Below are positions 10,501 through 25,500 of a stretch of 64,000 nt of DNA, piece after piece. This DNA comes from Liolophura sinensis (lineage: Eukaryota > Mollusca > Polyplacophora > Chitonida > Chitonidae). The notes beneath the pieces are model-generated. The model was not told the DNA's origin, searched no databases, and saw only the letters and a program-made list of their open reading frames with translations. Position 1 is the first letter of the stretch; every line of letters begins with the position of its first letter. The stretch is taken from assembly GCF_032854445.1 (NCBI RefSeq), contig NC_088296.1, forward strand, positions 8,718,706 through 8,782,705, in the 5' to 3' direction. The position numbers and the translations under genes were made by a program.

Positions 10501-13500
10501 CACAGATAATCTCTCCAGGTTTTGAATTACTTGGGAAGAACAGCAGTTAAATAAATAAATGAATTTAACTATGGAACATAAAGGTGCAAATCGAAAGAAT
10601 GTGACACGTACACTTCTAATTCCAATTTCTACCTAAAATACCATGTTTCCACTGCAATCTTTGGAGCAAATTAAAGAACAATTTATGCACACTTAGAAAT
10701 TTGATTTTGGAGACAATACTAAATTGGTTGGATTGGCCAGATTCAGTTGAGGGCTTCAGAATATGCTTAAATAAACCCCTCGCAAAAAGCGAAAAGATCG
10801 AACGATTCCAGTATGCAAATATGCACTTACTACAGCCAGGCGTCTTCACAGATTGTTGTTGGAATGTCCTTGGGAGGAATGCCAAACACACGATCGATGT
10901 ACTGTACATAACCATTGGTTACTCCAACATCTGGGCGTACAACTCTGGCTCGCACGTACCCTGCCTCCACGTAAGTGTCTGAAAAAACATAAAGTCCAAA
11001 AATAATGTGAGCTTCAAAATGAAAAGCAAAAGGAAATTTTAACTGTGGGCAGAACTACTTAAAAAAAGAAAAGATAATAGATGCTGGCTGGTGGACAGCT
11101 GAGAAAGGCTTGCCTGGCAGCAATGGGTGAGTGAGTGAGTGAGTGAGCGCTTGGGGTACTTAACAATTTTTCAGTCATATGACAACGAAGGAATCCTTAG
11201 TGCATGTAATGTGCCTCCTTATTGCAGGATGGATTTCCAGCGCTCTTTTATCTAGTGCTGCTTCACTGAGATGACTTACCAAAGGCAGGTAAGCCACCCC
11301 GCCCGAGCCATCATACTGATACGGGTCAATCAGTTGTTGCACTAGCTCTTTCATGCTGAACGCCAAGCAAGGAAGTTACAACTTCCTCTTTTAAAGTCTT
11401 AGGTGTGACTAGACCCAGGACTGACGCTGGATCTACCGCTCCCAATGCGGACATTCGACCAACTGTGCTATCGGGGCCGGTTGGCAGCATTGGTCACGCT
11501 TGAATAAATTTGCACATACCATACATTTACCTTACCTTGACAACAGCCAATCAGGATTGATTCTGTATCCCTTTAAGTTATTTATTTTATATTGGTTTTT
11601 CTTTACAAGAAAAGCCATTATCGTATCAGGTACATTTTTGAGCCCATACTTTCCCACAAGTACAGGTATTTCAGAACAATTTGCATGACAGCCCTGACTT
11701 AGTACCACATCACGACAGTTCACCTCATGAAACAAATATTTAAACACACCAATCTCCCTAGTGACATTAAAGTACTGCTACACATGTGTAGCTTACACAA
11801 GATTTCAGACAGTGTACATCCTTCCCCATTATAACATGCCTCAACTACAATTTATTTATTTCACTGTCATTTAACTCAAGAATCACCAATGCTCTCGCTG
11901 TGCGTTCAAATCCAACTAATGTTGGCTTCCTCTCCGGCCGTGCTTGGGAAGTTCTTCCAGCAACATGGGCATGGCTGTGGGTTTCCCCTGGGCTCTGCTC
12001 GGTTTCCTCCCACCATAATGCTGGGTGCCGTCGTATAAGTGAAATATTCTTGAGTACGGCATAAAACACTAATCAAATAAATAAATAAATTTAACTCAAG
12101 AATTCTCCACTTCTTACATGACAGCAGTAAGGATTAAGGGAGAAGGAAACCTGAGAGCCTGGGTAAACTATACCAACCCTTGACAGCTAACTGTTCAGCC
12201 CCATGACTGAAACAGAGCTGGTCAGGGTTGCTTTGATTATAACAAAAAATTGAGCACAACACAGTCATAGTCCCAATCTTTTCCAAGTGAATCAGTTGTT
12301 CCATTACATACTTTTAAAACCTTTCGAGTCTGTATGTTTATCACACTCATTTTTATGACAGCCATTCTCCTACTTTGGCTTCAGAATTCAGTTTTGAAGG
12401 CAATATTTCCATACCATTAAATCTCTGATAGATAGACACACTCTGTCCCTGATACATGGTCCTTCTCGTCTCGCGTCCCTCGTACTGCTTGTTCACATCC
12501 ATCACAACCAGGGCGTTCCCGACCTCTAGAATGTGGTAACGGATAACCTGAAACAACCCAACACATAAAACAAACAGTCAGGTATCACATATTTAATCAG
12601 TTACTTAATCAGGTAACCTGATTATAACCGGTAACAACACAGTTTTCAGTTTCTTAATCAGATAACCTGAAACAACACATACCTAATCAGTTACCCAATC
12701 AGACAACCTGAAACAACTTGCATTTATTCAGTTACTTAATCAGATAACCTGAAACAACTTGCATTTAATCAGTTACTTATTCAGACAACCTGAAACAACT
12801 TGCATTTAATCAGTTACTTAATCAGACAACCTGAAACAACTTGCCTTTAATCAGTTACTTAATCAGACAACCTGAAACAACTTGCCTTTAATCAGTTACT
12901 TAATCAGACAACCTGAAACAGCTTGTCTTTAATCAGTTACTTAATCAGACAACCTGAAACAACTTGCATTTAACCAGTTACTTAATCAAACAACCTGAAA
13001 CAACTTGCCTTTAATCAGTTACTTAATCAGACAACCTGAAACAACTTGCCTTTAATCAGTTACTTAATCAGACAACTTGAAACAACTTGCCTTTAATCAG
13101 TTACTTAATTAGACAACCTGAAACAACTTGCATTTAATCAGTTACTTAATCAGACAACCTGAAACAACTTGCATTTAATCAGTTACTTAATCAAACAACT
13201 TGAAAGAACTCAAATTTAATCAGTTACTTAATCAGATAACCTGATTATAACCCGAAACAACACACATTTCGGTATCTTAATCATATAAGCTAAAACAACA
13301 CATACTTAATCAGATAGTTAATCGAATAACCTGTCATAACAAAGAGTCAGTCACTTAGTTTGTTAAACAATGAATAATTTTATTGATTTATTTTGATTGT
13401 TATTTAAGCCTCAAGAATTCCTGACTTTAATACTTGTATCATCCTGAAATTTCCCACCTGAACAGACACAGTCTGCCTTAGTTTGAACCTTTCACTGATC

Positions 13501-16500
13501 TTTATGGAAATTAATATATGGAGAAATACATGTACAGCATGTGTGATAGCCGGCAAATGGTTACATGTGACCGCGGAAATATAGTCTCATGTCGATTTAC
13601 TTAAGTTTTATTCTAACTGTTCATGTATATGCATAAAAAGTAGCAAATTACTTGTTCTCTAGCGAGAATGGCTCGTAAGAAGAATTAGACAAAAAAAGAA
13701 GAAAAAAAAAACACACACACACAAACAAACAAACAAACATGCAATGAGGGTAATGGCAACTTGTTCGACATTACTGCTCTAGATTTACTCAAAATCCTGG
13801 GTTGTCTTGGGTGATTTGAGGGAGTGAGTGAGTGCTTGGGGTTTGACGTCATACTTAACAATTTTTAAGTCATTTGATGGCGAGGGAGTGCATGTAATGT
13901 GCCTCCTTGATGCAGGACAGATTTCCAGCACTCTTTTATCTAGTGCTGCTTCACTGAAACGACTTACCGAAGGCAAGTAAGCCGCCTCACCTGAGCCATT
14001 ATACTGAAACGAGTCAACCAGTCACTGCACTATCTTCCTTAAGCTGAACGCCAAACGAGGAAGTTACAACTTCCTCTTTAAAAGGCCTTAAGTGTTACCT
14101 GGCCAGGATTGAGCCTGGGTCTCTCACCCCTGAAGTGGACACTCTACAAAATGAGCTATTGGGGACGGTTCTTAAGGTGATTTGAGGATTTGTTTGGACA
14201 ACCATACACCAAACCTAATCTTTCAAGACATTTACTTGCCTATATAAATGCACTTTTGGAACAAATTCAGATCACATTTTGCCGAACTTCTTCCAGTGAT
14301 ATCATTTTTGATTCAGATTTAATACCATGCACTCAAAAATATTTTGTTGATGGTGTCACACTAACTATCACCAATAAGCTGGACAGAATGCTCAGTAATT
14401 TCATGTAGGCTCATTTGATCATGTTTATAGTGTTGGCTTACAATACCATCATGCCAAAGACACTAGACATAACATTCCACCCAGATATAAAATGGAAAAT
14501 TTTCAGTAACTTATCAAAAGGTTCAGTGGTTTGTGCTCGTCACGATGTCTCTCAGATACTGCAGATGTGGCATTAATTCAGCCATATTCAACCATTCATT
14601 GATTCATTGATTCACTGAGTGGTTTATTTCACTGTTGTAGAAGTTCTCTTCATCAACAGGCGAGTTTCGAGTTTGAATTCTTTTATCACCAAAGGTAAAA
14701 ACAAGTTCTACTGTATCATGTCATCTGTCAAAACTTATATCCTCTCTGGCCATAAGTGGGAAGGTGTGGCAGCAACCTGCGGATGGTAGTGGGTTTCCCC
14801 CGGGCTCTGCATGGTTTCCTCCCACTATAATGCTGGCCCCCATCACATAAGTGGAATATTCTTGAGTACAGCATAAAACACCAATCAAATAAATAAATAA
14901 ACAAATAAAAAAACAAATAAATCAAAACTGTTATTTGTGGGTTCACATTTACTATAACATGGGAATCTGATAAAAGTTTTGCACAAATTTTTTTACAGCA
15001 GCCAAATAATGGGAAAAAATGGAGGACCAATCCCCAGGACCATGAAGTGATCTTGCACATAAGTCAAATTTTGTTACGTTCCTGTCCCTTATTTTAGCTG
15101 AAATCTGTTGTACAATAACTTACCCACAATTCACATTATCAAGCAATACCTTGACCTTCTTAACAGATCAGAAATAAGTTTTTAAATTTTTTTAAATTTT
15201 GAGATTTTGACTTAAGTCTAAGATTGCTTAGTGATCCCGGGGCCAGATCATTTGTGAACTTTATAAAGCAAAGAGGTGTCATATGTGACTCTGGATCAAG
15301 GTGAGACAAGTCAGCGGGAAATTGATGCCATCAAAGGTTGCCTAACATTGTCACATGTGTCACATAATACAGGAAGATTGTTTTTATCTTCAACGACAAA
15401 AGAGTTCAAACGTGAAACCCACCGATTCTTCAGTATAGTAAAAAAATAGCATTAAAAGTTGGACTGGGTTGTTACAGGATCGCTATATAACACGTACCAT
15501 GTCTGTGAGAGTCCTGTTGCCCACAAAGTCGACCCCAGGGAGACTGTTTATATTGGCCATGGCTTCGTTGGTGGGTACAAAGAGGGTGACCTGCTGACTG
15601 CCCATCTGGTCCCTAAGGGTGTTCTGAATCTCTGCAGAGGCTTGACGAAGTACGGCGGCAAAGGAACTGCAATCAGCAGCAAAGCCAAAGGCCTTGATTA
15701 TTACACTGAGAGGTGACTCAAAAGGATACTTGAACTTTTCTTTTTTTTCTTCACTTTTCTCCCATTTTTTCATATATTTACTTTATTTATTTATTGATTT
15801 GAATTGTGTTTTACGCCGTACTCAAGAATATTTCACTTATACGACAATGGCCAGCATTGTGGAGGGTGGAAACCGGGCAGAGCCCGGGGGAAACCCACGA
15901 CCATCTACAAGTTGCTGCAGGACCTTCCCACGTACGGCCGGAAAGGAAGCCAGCATGAGCTGGGCTTGAACTCACTGGGACCGCATTGGTGAGAGGCTCC
16001 ATAGTAACTTTTCATGTATGGTATCATTTAAACTCTGCGAATGAAAGAAATCTGCATGAAAACCAATTGCTTCCTTGTTAAAACAAATATAACAGCGTGG
16101 GAGCCCAATCTTTGTGAGCAATTAAAGCAATAATACATATACTGACCTGACTATTTATTTTTTTTTTGGATTAATTTTTTTCGTTCTCATGTTTAAAAAA
16201 TAATTATGGGCCGGAAGACCAGTGCCAACAACAATATATTTATGTACATCCCCTTAGTGTACATGCCTTATTGAATACTGTAGCAAAACTATTACTGGCC
16301 GAATGATAATAATAACAGCAATATTTACCTCCCCTTACATGCTTCAATATTGAACAACAAAACTATTTTGAGTCTGCTTAACAACACAAGGATTTACCTC
16401 CCCTTAAATGCTTTATTTATTTATTCGATTGGTGTTTCACCACCACACTCAACTATATTTCACTTATAAAACAGCCGCCGGCACTATGGTGGGAGGAAAC

Positions 16501-19500
16501 CCGGCAGAGCCCAGGGAAATTCACAACCATCTGCAGCTTGATGGCAGATCTTTCCACCATGCTGGCCGGAGAGGAAGCCAGTATGAGCTGGACTTGAACT
16601 CACAGCGACTGCATTAGTGAAAGGCACCTGGGTCAATGTGCCATGTTGGTGTGCTATCCCCCTCAGCCAAGGAGAAGCCAAGTTAAAATCTGTTAGCATA
16701 ATGTAATAGAGTACAATTTAATGACATTACTGTATTACTGTAATGTTATAATGCAATGTACATTCAGTTAGTACAATTTAATTACACAATATAGTTTCTG
16801 TTACTATAATGTAATAACGTAATTTATCCCATAATTTACTGGCAGCCAGCATTATGGTAGGAGGACACCCAGCAAGCCTAAAACAAACCCACGACCATCG
16901 CTGGCAGACCTTCCCAGGTATGGCTGGTACATTAAGAAGAGGATACCATTGTATTGGTAAACCCCAGAGCATTGTAGGTTTTGACCTGAGCTGACACAAC
17001 ATTGAATTTTAAGCAAACTAGGCACAAAAATGATTCACTGCAAGTGTTGGGGCACAACTTATCATAGTTTTTCTACTACATATACATGTATGGCAAATTA
17101 TTCAGGAAGAAGTATACCCCAGGGCACAGCAGGTCTTCGAAAATGTACGCAATGTTGAATTTCAAGCAAGTAGAATAAAAACTGATGGCCCACCTCACAG
17201 TACTGTCTGATTCCACCTGCTGTAGGGCCGAGTTGTACCTGTACCCCAGGATGCTGTCCACAACATGCAGAACCCCATTGGCCACTGTGATGTTCCCAAA
17301 CGTGATCTCTGCATTCACACCCTCTGACATCACATAGACTGTAAAGACATCACATAGATCGTAAAGACATCGCATAGACTATAAAGACATCATATAGACT
17401 GTAAAGATATCACACAGACTATAAAAACATCACAGACATGTAAAGATATCATAACATGGACAATTACCATAGCATTCACACCCTCTGACATCACACAGAC
17501 TGTAAAGAGATCACATAGACTGTAAAGAGATCACATAGATTGTAAAGACATTATTACATGGACGGTTAACATAGCGTTCACGCAATCTGACATCACATAG
17601 ACTGTAAAGACATTACCCAGACTGTAAAGAACTCATAACATGGATGGTTAACACGGTGTTCACACCCTCTGACATTACAAAGACTGTACAGACATCACAC
17701 AGACTATAAAGACATCACAGACTTTAAGACATCACAGACTGTATAGACATCACACAGACTACAAAGACATCACAGAGGGGAAGACATCATAACATGGATG
17801 GTTAACATAGCGTTCATACCCTCTGACATCACATTGTGTGAAGACTGTAAAGAAATCACATGGACTATAAAGACATCACATAGACTGTAAAGACATCGCA
17901 ACATGGTCAGTTAACGTACCGTAATTAATAAAGAATATGACGACATTGGAACAAAATAACAAGGACTATAAATACATTGGGACATCATACCAAGGACTAT
18001 AAAGGTATACAGGCCTAATAATGAGGACTGTGAAGACATGCATGAAAATGTAGGGACATAAAATTGGTGGAAAAGACAGTGGGACAAAATAATAAGAACT
18101 CTAACGACATTGGGACAAAACAAGGACTGCAAAGACATTTCAACATAATATCAAGGATTGTAAAGAAATAGAGACATAATAATGAAGAGTGTAAAGACAA
18201 AGGGGCATAATAATAAGGACTGTTAAGACATAGAGACATAATAATAAAGACAGAGGGTCATAATATCAAGGATTATGAAGAACTGAAGAAACAGAGACAT
18301 AATAATGAAGAGTGTTAAGACAAAGGGACATAATAATGACTGTTAAGAAATGGAGACATAATAATAAAGACATAGGGTCATAATATCAAGGATTATAAAG
18401 AAATGAAGAAATATAGACATAATAGTGAAGACTGTAAAGACATAGAGGCATAATAATAATGATTAAAGGCATAGGGTCATAATATCAAGGATTATAAAGA
18501 AATACAGACATAATAATGAGGACTGTAAAGACATGGTGACATAACAATAAGGACTATTAAGAAATACAGACATAATAATAAAGACTGTAAAGACACTGGG
18601 GCATATCAAGGACTGAAAAGACAATGGAACATAACACCAAGGCCTATAAACGCTGGGACATAATAATAAAGAAAACCAAAGTCACCACGAAATACATCAT
18701 GTCCATGTCTGTAATGAGAGGAATGTGGCAAATATGCAAGTCATATCTCAAGAAGTCCATTAAAAACAGTTGACAAATTCACATAGTGATAGATTTCTAA
18801 ATGTCTACATTTGACAATCTTTGACAAATTGTTGACAATGGCTCCGCTCCCAGTCTATCACTTGGTCACTAGATTTTTACAACATATGGAGATTTTGCCA
18901 TACTAGTTGAAACTGAAATCTATGGGAACCCACCTCTTTCTGGGAAGTTATCTGTCTTAATTTTCCTGAAGGTAATTTTCTCGTTAGGCAGCTCAGTCTG
19001 GAACTCTTGTCTGTGCACCACCCAGGATGTGTGAATCGCCTGTTTGAGGATGTAGTGACGCTTGATGACCTTAAATGGAACAAAAGTAAAAAATTATAAT
19101 ATCCTCTCATTTTAACTGCAAGGCGAAATAATTTATAACACTAATCCAGGAAATGGATTAAAATTAAAACAGAAAAAAAATCCACCCAAAGTTTTCATTT
19201 TGTCTAATCCTGATGTTCTCTTTAATACCTGACTATTTTCCAAAGCTTTTGAATCAAGTAATTATGTCGGAGGCAAGAAATATCATTGAGACTGTCCCCT
19301 TGTCCACGAAAAAAATTTCAGTTTATTTTTACACATCCAACTCTCCAAATTCTGTATTTGTGAAAGATATGGATGTATCTCCCTTGGCAAGAATTTACCT
19401 TCCTTGATGGCAGATATCAGTTCAATTACCCAATGCTGTTAGCATTTACAAGTAACAATGTGAAGGTATTTAAGCAACAAGAGTGATTACTTGTAACTTT

Positions 19501-22500
19501 TTAATCATTGAAATTTGTTTTTGAGCACTGAAAAACGGACAAAGTAAATGGCAACATTTTCCACTGACTCGTATATGAATCACTCTAATTCTTCTAACTG
19601 ATTGGATATCTGGCCTGCTCTATTTTGGTAATATAAATGTATTTGAATATCAGGAATATTCAGTTCGTTTTGCACATGGTGAGTAAATCTAATTAACGAC
19701 ATATTCATATCTTTATTCTTCCAAGAAAAAAAAACTGGGAGAAAAATGCAAATATTTGCTTTGAGCACTAATAATATGCGTCCGAAAAATTAAGAGAATT
19801 ACTTGGTAGGGTAAGGCGGAATGAAGGATAGATACGTGTTGTTCGTCAAGGGAGCTAAATACCTGCCAAGGGAAGCAACCTATGCTTTCCTCAAAATACA
19901 GAATAGAGCTTACAGAGTTAAGTTCTTCAGGAGCAGTAGATTGACACTTACTATAATTTTCCATTTTTAAAAGCACTACAGCAAAGTACAATCTTAATCA
20001 TTATTTCATTAAATCTGGAGAAAAAAAAAACTTGTTTATGTCTCCAACCTGATTTAATTTCACAGCATCTGCCCTCAGTTCTGAAAGTTTACTCGCTGGA
20101 ACTTTTGCCATGGCTTCGTCCGATGGAACAAAGAGCGTCATTTTCTCAGCGGTCTTGAAAACTGGAATGGTGTCGTAGTCGGTTTCGGGGAGGTAAAACA
20201 ACAGGTCATTGAAAAACCGCCTGAAAACGAAAGTGTTAAAACGAAAGCGTTAAGGGGTTAATCAAGTACAAGCACGTGACATGTTTTTTCACCTACATAT
20301 ATTCTTCACATCATCATAATACAGTTGCAATTTTGCTCAAGAAGAGTTAAGCCATAATAATCATTCATTATTTCTGCATAGACTTATCTTCTGCCAGGTC
20401 TGCTACCGAAACTGCATAGGCCTATTATTTCACCATAAACACAGACTGGGCCAAAATCGCATAATGACAGGAAGAATTCCTGCTGTTCCCCCCCACCCCC
20501 CCCCCCATTTTTGCTTTCTATTTCGTCCCAGGAAATGGCAAAACTGTACACCAATAGCTACATGTAGGGCCTATCTCTTCACGAATCAGTAGGCTATTTC
20601 AAGTAAAGGACAGGGCTAATGAATTTAGACTGGGTTTCAGTTGTTTCTCGATGGCTTTTTCATGAACATTACTTAAATCAGTTTTAATATAGCCGATTAT
20701 TTTAATTATTCCTAAAACGAAAGCGACGCATGTGGTGCATATCGACAACAACAACATCACTATTCTGTCAGCATGGAGGCACTTTCTTCTTATATAATGC
20801 TGCTCTGTGTTGTAGCTATTTGCCAAAACATACATGTATCGGTCACATAAAAGACTTGTTCCCAACACTTACATCATTCATCGGCTGTATTCTAGGTGGG
20901 GGTAGTGTTGTTAACATGTTAACCTGCATAAGTCAACATCTTGCCCTGGATGGACTCCTCTATAAGCATTTAGGCTTATTGACATACATGGGGTCCAAAC
21001 ACTGGGACAGACAGCATTTCACTTCCTGGCTGTTTACATCCACATTATAAATCGTTTGGTGTATGGCACGGTACTTTATGCTGGGCTGTATTTCATTGGT
21101 GCACATCAAACCTAGCTTGTAGCTCAAACCTAGTTGTAGACTTTGGTCTCAGGTCTTCCCACTAGCAAGTGCACTTGGTGGACATCTTACGAACTGAAGT
21201 GACAAACCCATTTCCAGAGGGTTTGAAATTTGTGATTTATTAGTGGTGGGGTGGTAAGCGTGGTTTTTAGAGTTTGATTTTTTGGTACTCGAACGTATAA
21301 AAGGAAATGTTATGTAATATAACGGTTTTTATATATATTATCCCCCATCTTTTGGACATTTCACTTCCGCTTCGCTCTATCATTTCATATTTGTTCATCT
21401 GATCATGAGTTACATGTACCCTATATCCTTAAAACAAATCGTGGGGAAAATCGTAATTTAAAAACAAAACATCGCAGTAAAGTGACTATAACCCTGTCTC
21501 ACAGTGATTGAGAAATAGTAGCCCGTATATTGAGCAATGTAAACCATATAGAGTTTCCGCTAGCAAAAATAATCAGCTATCATAAAACACTACAATGTAC
21601 ACGACTGTAGCTGTATGCACAGATTGGTTACACGTAATGAGCAAGGTCATGAGATGTGAATTTATGCAGGTTGATATAAATAACAATTAATCTACTATTT
21701 TAAGTAGACACCCAACAATTTATTGATTTATTTATTTGATTGGAGTTTTACGTCGTACTCAAGAATATTTCACTTATACGAAGGCGGCCAGCATTATGGT
21801 GGGAGGAAACCCTGGGTACAGCCCGGCGGAAACCCACAACCATCTGCAGGTTGCTAGCAGACCCTCTCACTTAATTATGGAAGGAGAGGAAGCCAGCATG
21901 ACATCCCACAATGGATGTACTTGTAAATATATAAGTAAATGTTTGATATAAGGGACGCATACATAATTAAGCAAATAGCTGCATCACAGCTCGACCTTAT
22001 TGCCTACGTGTGTGTGCCGAATAATGGTGAGCTATTATTTACATTGTTGCTGCACTGCGTATATGCACCACATGCGTCACTTCCGTTTTAGAGTTAATTA
22101 ATTAATCCCATATATCAAAAACTGATTTACATGAGCGCGAGTCTTACGTTCATGAAAAAGCATCTAGAAAAAAACTGAAACCCAGTCGAAATGTGTTGGT
22201 CTTGGTCCTAATGAAAGTTGCCTGGGACGTAAACCCAAGTGGTTTCCAAATGTGTACTTATAGCAAAGTTATTATCACATGATATTAAAGAATGGTTTTA
22301 ATCAATGTACATGATAATGTCAGGAGAAATTTCACATGAGCTGTACACATTTAATGGGCACAACTGGTCAGTAGGTTTATCAAGTGGTGTTAAAGATCAT
22401 GTCAAAACTTCAATCACCAGAAAAAAATGTACATCTCAGAGCTGATAAGCAAATCCTTAGGAAGGCATTCAGAGAAAACCCGTAGCTCACCTGACTGCGC

Positions 22501-25500
22501 AGGTTGTAAAACTGTATAATGTTCAAGTCATGTGATACATTCAAACTCTGACCTCTAAACCAAATGAAAGCAGAATGATTGTCACTGTCATACAGAGATA
22601 TTAATGTCTAATTATACAGAGCTAAGATCTTTCCATTAAATCAACGAGAAAGGTCAAACTGATCATACTGTCACAACTATCACTGTTTATCGTATGTGTA
22701 AGGATTGCAGAGCAGTGACTTCATATGTCATGGGTCCTCAAGCAACCTGCAGATGGTCATGGGTTTCCCTCGGGGCTCTGCCCTGTTTCCACCCACCATA
22801 ATGCTGGCCACTGTCGTATAAGTGAAATATTCTTGAGCATGGCGTAAAACACCAATTAAATAAATAAAATAAATATCATATTTTTGTGGAGTTGTAAATC
22901 ATTGTGGTCGTAAAAGACATTGTGTAGGGAGTGAGAGCACCACTGCTGTCTTTAAAATCTGAGGTTCTGTCGAGGTTCTGTCGAGGTTCTGGGGGGGTGT
23001 AATTTGTTACTATTTATGCAGTGGCATGAACAGTTAGAAAAAAACCTGACTGAGGTAAACTGACAAGAGATCGGATTTCATTGGTTACGTGTGACCATTT
23101 GCCATCTATCACAATGTCGTCGCTGCTCTGGCTTTACTCTCTATGCTGTACGACTATCACAATGCCGTCGCTGCTCTGGATTTACTCTCTATGCTGTACA
23201 TCTATCACACTGACATCACTGCTCTGGTTTTACTATCTGTGCTGTATGCCTGTCACACTGTCGCCACTACTCTGGCTTTACTCTCGATGCTGTATGACTA
23301 TCACACTGTCGCCACTACTCTGGCTTTACTCTCTATGCTGTACGACTATCACAATGTCGCCACTACTCTGGCTTTACTCTCTATGCTGTATGACTATCAC
23401 AATGTCGCCACTACTCTGGTTTTACTCTCCATGATGTATGTCTGTCACACTGTCGCCACTACTCTGGTTTTACTCTCCATGATGTATGACTATCACACTG
23501 TCGCCACTACTCTGGTTTTACTCTCCACGCTGTATGACTATCACAATGTCGCCACTACTCTGGTTTTACTCTCTATGCTGTATGACTATCACAATGTCAC
23601 CACTACTCTGGTTTTACTCTCTATGCTGTATGACTATCACAATGTCGCCACTACTCTGGTTTTACTCTCTATGCTGTATGACTATCACAATGTCACCACT
23701 ACTCTGGATTTACTCTCTATGCTGTATGACTATCACACCGTCGCCACTACTCTGGTTTTACTCTCTATGCTGTATGACTATCACACTGTCGCCACTACTC
23801 TGGATTTACTCTCTATGCTGTATGACTATCACACTGTCGCCACTACTCTGGTTTTACTCTCTATGCTGTACGCCTGTCACACTGTCGCCACTACTCTGGA
23901 TTTACTCTCTATGCTGTATGACTATCACACCGTCGCCACTACTCTGGTTTTACTCTCTATGCTGTATGGCTACCACACTGTCGCCACTACTCTGGCTTTA
24001 CTCTCCATGATGTATGTCTTTAATTTTTACGAAGTAAACTGTAGAGCATCTTACGTGATTCTGAGTGAGGGCAGATCAGGGTTTTGAAGATAACTGTACA
24101 TGAACTTGTTGCTGACTGGTTCCGGAATGTAATTGATTATATGCAAGATCCCGTTGGAGCAGTGAATATCACCATTAACAATTCGGGCCCCGTTAACATA
24201 ATACTGATATACTCCAGCCTGGCCCTGAAAATATATAAACAGCAAGATAAGATCTAATATCACCAAACACACACTTACTAGAATACTGTTGAGCTGGTCT
24301 AATACTAGCTTCATTTAGCCTGACCAACAGTCTTGGTACAAATTTTAGCTGAATAATTTGTAGAGTGCAGTTGAAAAGAAATTAATGCAATGATCTGATC
24401 AAAAGACAACTACATGTAGGTCATGAACAAAATTGTCATGAAGGTCATGTGTGCTGCTTAATGCAGACTTGGTACTACACCTAGACCAAAAGTCATAAAT
24501 GATACACATTTTGGCTGGATGATTTTTTTTAGAGTGCAGTTGAAATAAAAACATAAATACATGTACAAGTGGGTCCCAAACAAAACTGCCATGAAGGCAC
24601 TTGTCTTGTTTGCATGCAAATTATTTTCATGAGGTACTTACTGAACAATACTTTGATGGATGTTCATAAGGGAGAGATGAACAACTTAGAAGACAAAGAT
24701 GCCTATGTATATATTTATTTATTTGATTGGTGTTTTACGCCGTACTCAAGAATATTTCACTTATACGATGGCGGTCAGAATTATGGTGGGTGGTAACCGG
24801 GAAGAACCTGGGGGAAACCCATGGCCATCTGCAGGTTGCTGACAGACCTTCCCATGTATGGCCGGAGAGGGAGCCAGCATGAGCTGGACTTGAACTCACA
24901 GTGACCGCATTGGTAAGAGACGCCTGGGTCATTACGTTGTGCTAGAGCCCTAACCAACTGGACCACGGAGACCCCACCAATGTATATAACATTTCAAAAA
25001 GAGTACGAGTCAAGATGAAATTTACACAGATTTATGACAATGGTCATTGTTTTCATTATATTTAGGAAATTTTCTACGATACTGTCATGTATTTCACCCA
25101 AAAAGTAGATGTAAAAATGTGCTTTCAGGACCATATAAAGGCCTTGAAATGATACCATTGAGTGAGACAGTGCCTGGGGTTTAAAATCATCCTTAACAAT
25201 TTTTTTAGTCATATGACGACGAAGGAATCCTTAGAGTGCGTGTAATGCGCCTCCTTGTTGCAGGACGGATTTTCAGTGCTCTTTTATCTAGTGCTGCTTC
25301 ACTGAGACGACTTACCGAAGGTAAGTAAGTTGCCCAGCCTGAGCCATTGTACTGATCAGTACAGTACTGGGTCAACCAGTCGTTGCACTATCCCCTTCAT
25401 GCTGAACGCCAAGCAAGGAAAATACAGCTTCCTCTTTTAAAGTCTTAGGTGTGACTCAACCCAGACTCAACTTTAGGTGAAATACACTATGTCCTCAGGC

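Larger units (their letters stand above)
20221..23080 (-). other. FAS1 gene intron 4, acceptor side
   Basis: Mostly unique AT-rich sequence with a C-run near 20491-20507 and two SINEs (21720 and 22738). No extra exon recognised. Confidence 0.6.

Noticed and set aside
23081-24010. LLWFYSLCC-type open frames of 117 and 174 residues
   Set aside because: Other registers of the 48-bp array.
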